A stretch of DNA of 64,000 nt. It comes from Microbacterium sp. SORGH_AS_0428 (GTDB lineage: Bacteria > Actinomycetota > Actinomycetes > Actinomycetales > Microbacteriaceae). How positions within the stretch are numbered: position 1 is the first letter of the stretch; every line of letters starts with the position of its first letter. The DNA is taken from contig NZ_JAVIZT010000001.1 in the NCBI RefSeq assembly GCF_031453615.1, forward strand, positions 868,001-932,000, in the 5' to 3' direction. This document shows, in pieces, positions 58,669-64,000 of the stretch. The notes beneath the pieces are model-generated. The model saw nothing but the letters and a program-made list of their open reading frames with translations. It was not told the DNA's origin and ran no database searches. Made by a program: the position numbers and the translations under genes.

Positions 58669-58845
58669 GAGTACTCCCTTGATGAAACGTGTGTCAGCGC
58701 GTGACCGCACAGAAGGCCCAACAGACAGGCATTCGTCTACACCCAGCGCATGCTCGGGATACGCGCGACGGCATCGCGGGGATGTGTCACGGGTATGAGT
58801 GCAGGGGTCACGCGGCCGGTTCGCAGATTGCGACGGAGGCCAGAT

Positions 58846-59790
58846 TCACGTCAGTGACGTGGCACCCTCCGCGTTGTCCCTCACTGTACCACCCTTGAAG
58901 TCGACCGCGAGCATGAGCGCCTCCCACGGAGTGTCCGCGTGCGAGGCGACCAGCTGCGCCGCTTCCAGACGACGTCCGGGACCGTCGGCGAGCACGAGGA
59001 CGGAGGGCCCCGCCCCGGAGACGACCGCCGCGAACCCCTCCCGGCGCAGCGCCTGGACGAGGCGGTCGGTCTCCGGCATCGCCGCCGCGCGATAGCTCTG
59101 GTGCAGCTTGTCCTCGGTGGCGGCCATGAGCAGTTCGGGGCTCTGCGTCAGCGCCGCGATCAACAGCGCCGAGCGCGAGACGTTGAAGACCGCATCCGCG
59201 CGCGAGAACTGATCGGGCTGCAGGCCGCGCGCGACCGAGGTCGACATCGTGAACTCGGGCACGAAGACGATCGGGGAGACACCACGGTGCACGAGCAGCT
59301 TCTTGTGCTGCGGACCGTTCTCGTCGACCCACGCGATCGTGAGACCGCCGAAGAGGGCGGGCGCGACGTTGTCGGGGTGACCCTCGAGCTCCGTGGCGAG
59401 CCGCAGCAGCGTATCGGCGTCGAGATCCACCTCCCCCTCGAGCAGCCCCTTGGCGGCCAAGAGCCCGGAGACGACGGCGGCACCGGAGGAGCCCATCCCC
59501 CGGCCGTGCGGGATGACGTTGCGCGCGCGCAGCCGGAGGCCCGGCATGGGCAGACCCGCATCCGCGAAGGCGTACGCGATGGCGCGCACGACGAGGTGCG
59601 ACGCGTCGCGCGGAACCTGGTCGGCGCCGGCCCCGTCGACCTCGATCTCCAGCAGGCCCGGCTCGAGGGCTTCGACCTCGAGCTCGTCGTAGACGCTCAG
59701 CGCCAGTCCGAGCGTGTCGAAGCCGGGGCCGAGGTTGGCGCTCGTGGCGGGCACGCGCACTGTCACCGCGCGGCCCACGGCGACCGTCAT
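58846..59790 (-). CDS. thrB: Homoserine kinase
   Basis: GHMP-family kinase phosphorylating homoserine for threonine synthesis. The 314-residue protein has [19 protein letters not shown] at the N-terminus, the ATP motif [17 protein letters not shown] (about 85-101), and [16 protein letters not shown] 59790 overlaps the thrC stop by four bases. The TGA stop lies within the palindrome CACGTCA-G-TGACGTG. It is followed by 177 bases holding the rho promoter region. Confidence 0.96.
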   Translation of the reverse strand: MTVAVGRAVTVRVPATSANLGPGFDTLGLALSVYDELEVEALEPGLLEIEVDGAGADQVPRDASHLVVRAIAYAFADAGLPMPGLRLRARNVIPHGRGMGSSGAAVVSGLLAAKGLLEGEVDLDADTLLRLATELEGHPDNVAPALFGGLTIAWVDENGPQHKKLLVHRGVSPIVFVPEFTMSTSVARGLQPDQFSRADAVFNVSRSALLIAALTQSPELLMAATEDKLHQSYRAAAMPETDRLVQALRREGFAAVVSGAGPSVLVLADGPGRRLEAAQLVASHADTPWEALMLAVDFKGGTVRDNAEGATSLT

Positions 59791-60872
59791 TGAGAGCCCT
59801 GCGGGGCGAGCTCCAGCACCGAGGCGACCTCCGACACGGAGTTGTCGACGACGGTGGGGGCGACCTCGCCGCCGGATGCGTCGCGCAAGGCCCACTGCGG
59901 GTCCTTGAGCCCGTGACCGGTGACGGTGAGCACGACACGGGCACCCGCGGGGATCACTCCGGCCTCGGCCCGGTCGAGCAGCCCCGCGACGGAGATCGCG
60001 GAAGCGGGCTCGACGAAGACGCCGACCGTCTCGCTCAGCAGCTTCTGCGCGGCGAGGATGCGGTCGTCCTCGATGGCGCCGAACCAGCCGTCCGTGGCGT
60101 CGCGCGCCTCGAGGGCGAACTGCCAGGACGCGGGATTGCCGATGCGGATGGCGCTGGCCACCGTCTCGGGGTTCTTGACGACCTCGCCGCGCACGAGCGG
60201 AGCGGAGCCGGCTGCCTGGAGTCCGAACATCCGGGGCACCTTGGTCGAGACGCCGCGTTCGGCCTCCTCGGTGTAGCCGCGCGTGTAGGCGGTGTAGTTG
60301 CCCGCGTTGCCCACGGGGACGATGTGGAAATCGGGGGCGTCGCCCAGTTGGGAGACGACTTCGTAGGCTGCCGTCTTCTGACCGTCGATGCGGTCCGGGT
60401 TGACCGAGTTCACGAGGTGCACCGGGTAGTTCGCGGCGAGCTCGCGAGCGATCTCCAGGCAGTCGTCGAAGTTGCCGCGGATCTGGATGAGCTTGCCGCC
60501 GTGCGCCACGGCCTGGCTGAGCTTGCCCATCGCGATCTTGCCCTCGGGCACGAGGACGGCCGCGGTGATGCCGGCGTGCGCGGCGTAGGCGGCGGCCGAT
60601 GCCGAGGTGTTGCCCGTGGAGGCGCAGATGACGGCCTTGGCCCCGTGCTCGACCGCGCGCGAGAGCGCCACCGTCATACCGCGGTCCTTGAACGATCCGG
60701 TCGGGTTCATGCCCTCGAACTTGACCCAGACCTCGGCACCGGTGCGGTGCGACAGCGCCGGTGCGGGGATGAGCGGGGTGCCGCCCTCGCCGAGGGTGAC
60801 CACCGTGGAGGCGTCGGTCACGCCGAGGCGGTCGGCGTACTCGCGGAGGACTCCGCGCCAGAGGTGTGCCAT
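59787..60872 (-). CDS. thrC: Threonine synthase
   Basis: PLP enzyme converting O-phosphohomoserine to threonine. The 361-residue protein has the PLP lysine in [12 protein letters not shown] (about residue 60), [18 protein letters not shown], and [16 protein letters not shown]. Length matches the short actinobacterial form. It lies one base after hom and overlaps thrB, within lysA-hom-thrC-thrB. Confidence 0.97.
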   Translation of the reverse strand: MAHLWRGVLREYADRLGVTDASTVVTLGEGGTPLIPAPALSHRTGAEVWVKFEGMNPTGSFKDRGMTVALSRAVEHGAKAVICASTGNTSASAAAYAAHAGITAAVLVPEGKIAMGKLSQAVAHGGKLIQIRGNFDDCLEIARELAANYPVHLVNSVNPDRIDGQKTAAYEVVSQLGDAPDFHIVPVGNAGNYTAYTRGYTEEAERGVSTKVPRMFGLQAAGSAPLVRGEVVKNPETVASAIRIGNPASWQFALEARDATDGWFGAIEDDRILAAQKLLSETVGVFVEPASAISVAGLLDRAEAGVIPAGARVVLTVTGHGLKDPQWALRDASGGEVAPTVVDNSVSEVASVLELAPQGSQ

Positions 60873-60873
60873 G

Positions 60874-62196
60874 TCAGTCTCCTTCTACCCGCAGGACCGA
60901 GACGACCCGCTCGACGACGTCGCTGTCCGCGAGTCGGTCGACCGTGTCGCTGAGATCCTGCTCGCGTGCTTTGTGCGTTCCGATGACCAGGCGCGCCCGG
61001 CCCGAGTCTGCGCCGTCTTCGGCGATGACCGTCTGCTCGACCGTCGCGATCGAGACGTGCCCCTCGCTCAGGGTGCCGGCGATGTGGGCGAGCACACCCG
61101 CCTGGTCGCTGACCTCGAGCGTGATCTGATACCGCGTCTGCGCGTGGCCGATCGGCAGGACCGGGAGGTTCGCGCGCGTGGACTCCCCCACCCCCACGCC
61201 GCCGGCGATGTGGCGACGTGCCGCGGAGACGACATCGCCCAGCACGGCGGATGCGGTCTGCACGCCGCCCGCGCCGGCGCCGTAGAACATCAGCGAACCC
61301 GCCGCCTCCGCCTCGACGAAGACCGCGTTGTTGGCGCCGTGGACACTGGCGAGCGGATGCGAGCGCGGCACCAGCGCCGGGTACACCCGCACCGAGATCG
61401 CCTCGCCGGTGGGAGAATCCTGCCCGGTGAGCCGCTCGCAGACCGCGAGCAGCTTGATGACGTAGCCCGCGTGGCGAGCCGCATCCATCATCTGCGTCGT
61501 GATCGCCGTGATGCCCTCGCGGTGGACGGACTCGAGCGGAACGGCCGTGTGGAAGGCGAGCGAGGCGAGGATGGCGGCCTTCTGCGCCGCGTCGTAGCCC
61601 TCCACGTCGGCCGTCGGGTCGGCCTCGGCGTAACCGAGCGCCTGCGCCTGCGCCAGGACGTCGGCGAACTCCGCACCCTCGGTGTCCATCCGGTCGAGGA
61701 TGTAGTTCGTCGTCCCGTTGACGATGCCCATGATGCGCTGCACGCGATCGCCGGCGAGCGAGTCGCGCAGCGGGCGGATGATCGGAATCGCACCCGCCGC
61801 GGCGGCCTCGTAGTAGACCTGCGCCCCGACCTGGTCGGCGGCGTCGAAGATCTCGGAGCCGTAGGTCGCCAGCAGGGCCTTGTTCGCCGTCACGACGTCG
61901 GCGCCGGAATTGATCGCCTGCAGCAGGTGGGTCCTCGCCGGCTCGATGCCGCCGATGAGCTCGATCACGATGTCGGCGCCGACGATGAGCGACTCGGCGT
62001 CGGTCGTGAAGAGCTCCTGCGGAAGGTCCACGTCGCGCGGGGCGTCGACGTCGCGCACGGCGATGCCGGCGAGCTGGAGGCTCGCTCCCGCGCGGTCCGC
62101 GAGCTCATCGCCGTGCTTGAGCAGGAGAGCTGCGACCTGCGACCCGACGGCGCCGGCTCCCAGCAGAGCGACCCGGAGGTGGCGATGGTCGATCAT
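60874..62196 (-). CDS. hom: Homoserine dehydrogenase with ACT domain
   Basis: NAD(P)-dependent reduction of aspartate semialdehyde to homoserine, the branch point to threonine and methionine. The 440-residue protein has the Rossmann motif [52 protein letters not shown], and a C-terminal ACT domain (about 350-430) that usually binds threonine for feedback control. ATG 62196 overlaps the lysA stop by four bases. Confidence 0.97.
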   Translation of the reverse strand: MIDHRHLRVALLGAGAVGSQVAALLLKHGDELADRAGASLQLAGIAVRDVDAPRDVDLPQELFTTDAESLIVGADIVIELIGGIEPARTHLLQAINSGADVVTANKALLATYGSEIFDAADQVGAQVYYEAAAAGAIPIIRPLRDSLAGDRVQRIMGIVNGTTNYILDRMDTEGAEFADVLAQAQALGYAEADPTADVEGYDAAQKAAILASLAFHTAVPLESVHREGITAITTQMMDAARHAGYVIKLLAVCERLTGQDSPTGEAISVRVYPALVPRSHPLASVHGANNAVFVEAEAAGSLMFYGAGAGGVQTASAVLGDVVSAARRHIAGGVGVGESTRANLPVLPIGHAQTRYQITLEVSDQAGVLAHIAGTLSEGHVSIATVEQTVIAEDGADSGRARLVIGTHKAREQDLSDTVDRLADSDVVERVVSVLRVEGD

Positions 62197-63590
62197 GAAT
62201 CACCTTTCTGCGCGAGGAGGGCGTCACGGGCGAGGAGGTCGTCGACCGTCTCGCCGCGCACGATGACGCGCGCCTCGGCGTCACGCACCGCGACCACCGG
62301 GGGCCGCGGCATGTAGTTGTAGTTGCTCGACAGCGAGAAGCAGTAGGCGCCGGTGGCCGGCACCGCGAGCAGGTCGCCGGGAGCGACGTCGGCGGGGAGG
62401 TACTCGGCGTCGACGACGATGTCGCCCGACTCGCAGTGCGATCCGACCACCCGGACGAGGGCGGGTGCCGCATCGCTCACGCGGGAGGCGATACGGGCGG
62501 AGTAGTCGGCGCCGTAGAGCGCCGGACGGGCGTTGTCGCTCATCCCGCCGTCGACGCTCACGTAGGTGCGCACGAGACCGTCGCCGAGGGAGACGGGCTT
62601 GACCGTGCCGACCTCGTACAGCGTGACACCGGCCGTTCCGACGATCGCGCGTCCCGGTTCGAACACGAGCGTCGGCACGGGCACGTCCAGGCGTGCGCAG
62701 GTCGCAGCGACAGCGGTCACGATGGCGTCGGCGAGCTCCTCGATCACGGCCGGCTGCTGGTCTCGCGTGTAGGCGATGCCGAAGCCGCCGCCGAGGTTGA
62801 GCACGTCGAGACCGCCCAGCTCCGCGTGGAGGGCGACGAGCCGCTCGGCGGATGCGGCGAAGCCCTCCGAACCGAAGATCTGGGAGCCGATGTGGCAGTG
62901 CAGGCCGACGAGCTCGACGCCGGGGATGGCGCGCAGCAGAGCCGCCGCCTCCCGCGCGCCGTCGAGGGAGAAGCCGAACTTCTGGTCTTCGTGCGCCGTC
63001 GCGAGGAAGTCGTGGGTCTCGGCGTGGATGCCGGTGTTGACGCGGATCAGGACGGGCTGACGGCGAGAAGCACCATCGGTCACCGACGCGAGGCGCACGA
63101 TCTCGTCGACGCTGTCCACGATGATCGTCCCGATCCCGATCTCGACGGCCCGCGCCAGCTGGCTCGCAGACTTGTTGTTGCCGTGCAGGCCCAGCAGCGA
63201 CGGATCCGCGCCCGCGGCCAACGCCACAGCCAGCTCGCCGGGGCTCGCGACATCGATGCGCAGACCCTCCTCGAGCACCCACCGCGCCACGGCCGCGGAG
63301 AGGAACGCCTTGCCCGCGTAGTAGACGCGCGCTTCGGCGCCGTGCCTTCCCGCGGCCCGCTGGAAGGCGGCGAGGATCCGACGGGCGCGGCCTCGCACCT
63401 CGTCCTCGTCGAGGACGTAGAGCGGGGTGCCGAAGCGTGCGGCGAGATCCCCCGCATCCACGCCGCCGATCTGCAGACGTCCGTCGCGACGCGAGGCGGA
63501 TCCGGGCCACACGACCGGCGGGAGATCGTTCGCGTCGTCCGGCACGAGGAGCCACTCTTCGGCGGCAGCGCGGTCGTGCGAGGAGGACAC
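62193..63590 (-). CDS. lysA: Diaminopimelate decarboxylase
   Basis: PLP enzyme making lysine from meso-diaminopimelate. The 465-residue protein has the PLP lysine in VYYAGKAFLS, GLHCHIGSQIFG, FEPGRAIVGTAG and the CESGDIVVD active-site cysteine loop. The start is taken as GTG 63590 (VSSSHDRAAAEEWLL), although the frame is open to 63848. It is first of lysA-hom-thrC-thrB, joined by overlapping stop/start codons, so lysine and threonine synthesis share a transcript. Confidence 0.95.
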   Translation of the reverse strand: MSSSHDRAAAEEWLLVPDDANDLPPVVWPGSASRRDGRLQIGGVDAGDLAARFGTPLYVLDEDEVRGRARRILAAFQRAAGRHGAEARVYYAGKAFLSAAVARWVLEEGLRIDVASPGELAVALAAGADPSLLGLHGNNKSASQLARAVEIGIGTIIVDSVDEIVRLASVTDGASRRQPVLIRVNTGIHAETHDFLATAHEDQKFGFSLDGAREAAALLRAIPGVELVGLHCHIGSQIFGSEGFAASAERLVALHAELGGLDVLNLGGGFGIAYTRDQQPAVIEELADAIVTAVAATCARLDVPVPTLVFEPGRAIVGTAGVTLYEVGTVKPVSLGDGLVRTYVSVDGGMSDNARPALYGADYSARIASRVSDAAPALVRVVGSHCESGDIVVDAEYLPADVAPGDLLAVPATGAYCFSLSSNYNYMPRPPVVAVRDAEARVIVRGETVDDLLARDALLAQKGDS

Positions 63591-63709
63591 TACGAGACCC
63601 AATCGGTGGTGAAGGGCGGCGGGAATCTCAGCGGCGGCGGAGCCGTCACGACACCCCGACGCGAGTCCCTTGAAGTCTAGGGCACCGCCTATGCCGCTCC
63701 CGCCATGCG

Positions 63710-64000
63710 TCAGGCGCAGCTGCCCTTCTCCCGCGCACCGGCATCCGTGAGCAGCTCGCCCGCGATGTCGAAATCGGCCGCGAGCCGATCGCCTTGCACC
63801 GCGACCTGGCTGAGGGTGAGCCCGCGCGGCAGGTACTGCGCGACGCACACCCGGTACCCGGCGAGCAGAGGGTCGGCGACGGAGCCGAACTGGGCGCGCA
63901 GGCCGTCCGCGGTCACCTCGGCACCGGCCACGCTCAGCGACACCGGGGTGAGCACGAGCCGCCCCTCCGCCGCCGACGGGGTGAGAGCGACCTGCACCGG
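63710..64000 (-). CDS. DUF2993/LmeA-like phospholipid-binding protein, C-terminal part (cut by window edge)
   Basis: The last 96 or so residues of a longer protein whose N-terminus is beyond the right edge. The segment (LTPVSLSVAGAEVTADGLRAQFG, then VCVAQYLPRGLTLSQVAVQGDRLAADFDIAGELL) fits the beta-rich end of DUF2993/LmeA proteins, exported proteins that bind phospholipids in the actinobacterial envelope. GTG 63997 is in frame but is unlikely to be the true start. It ends 119 bases before lysA; argS, a common lysA neighbour, is not seen. Confidence 0.7.
   Translation of the reverse strand, partial: PVQVALTPSAAEGRLVLTPVSLSVAGAEVTADGLRAQFGSVADPLLAGYRVCVAQYLPRGLTLSQVAVQGDRLAADFDIAGELLTDAGAREKGSCA

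Noticed and set aside
58847..58861. 15-bp palindrome CACGTCA-G-TGACGTG at the thrB stop
   Set aside because: Too short for a terminator and mostly coding; kept only as a remark because no regulator or repeat supports it.

Overview
The window is about 70% GC, uses actinobacterial gene vocabulary throughout and preserves two chromosomal gene orders typical of Actinobacteria, so it is almost certainly chromosomal DNA of a high-GC actinobacterium. A Microbacteriaceae member, most likely Microbacterium, fits best (inference from gene order and protein style; no database was searched). No tRNA, rRNA, CRISPR array, prophage, insertion sequence or transposase is visible, and no stretch longer than 300 bases lacks a gene.

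Left part (1-23,600): a minus-strand housekeeping backbone runs dxr, an RseP/Rip1-type site-2 protease, ispG, proS, nusA, ylxR and infB (cut by the window edge). Plus-strand accessory modules are inserted between backbone genes: a DUF1206 protein and a YaaH-like carrier; a GntR regulator translationally coupled to ACC deaminase; a fused anthranilate synthase behind a classical tryptophan attenuator; a second MurE-like ligase; and pflB-pflA. A minus-strand ECF sigma factor overlaps a membrane protein that may be its anti-sigma factor.

Middle part (23,600-42,200): an acyltransferase is followed by a complete glycerol/dihydroxyacetone utilisation block: dhaK, dhaL and a dhaM-HPr fusion, a SorC-type regulator with a candidate operator, glpD, glpF and glpK, closed by a strong terminator. 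Then come an OsmC-like protein, a type II asparaginase, an APC permease paired with a saccharopine-dehydrogenase-like enzyme, an EccC-like FtsK/SpoIIIE ATPase next to a PP2C phosphatase, a DUF5684-like membrane protein and yaaA.

Right part (42,200-64,000): the conserved actinobacterial series, read on the minus strand as lysA-hom-thrC-thrB, rho, prfA, prmC, tsaC, a WecA/TagO-type glycosyltransferase and atpI-B-E-F-H-A-G-D-C. It is interrupted between prfA and prmC by plus-strand cysK-cysE and an amidase. A DUF2993/LmeA-like gene is cut by the right edge.

The best regulatory signals are the Trp attenuator (13,048-13,140), a perfect palindrome directly before the GntR start codon, the SorC operator between the regulator and glpD, a 17-bp perfect hairpin at the pflB-pflA junction, a 96-bp palindromic element after acdS, and a recurring -10 box six or seven bases before start codons that predicts many leaderless mRNAs. 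I did not find a clearly undescribed multi-gene system; the most distinctive items are small regulatory structures and protein variants.
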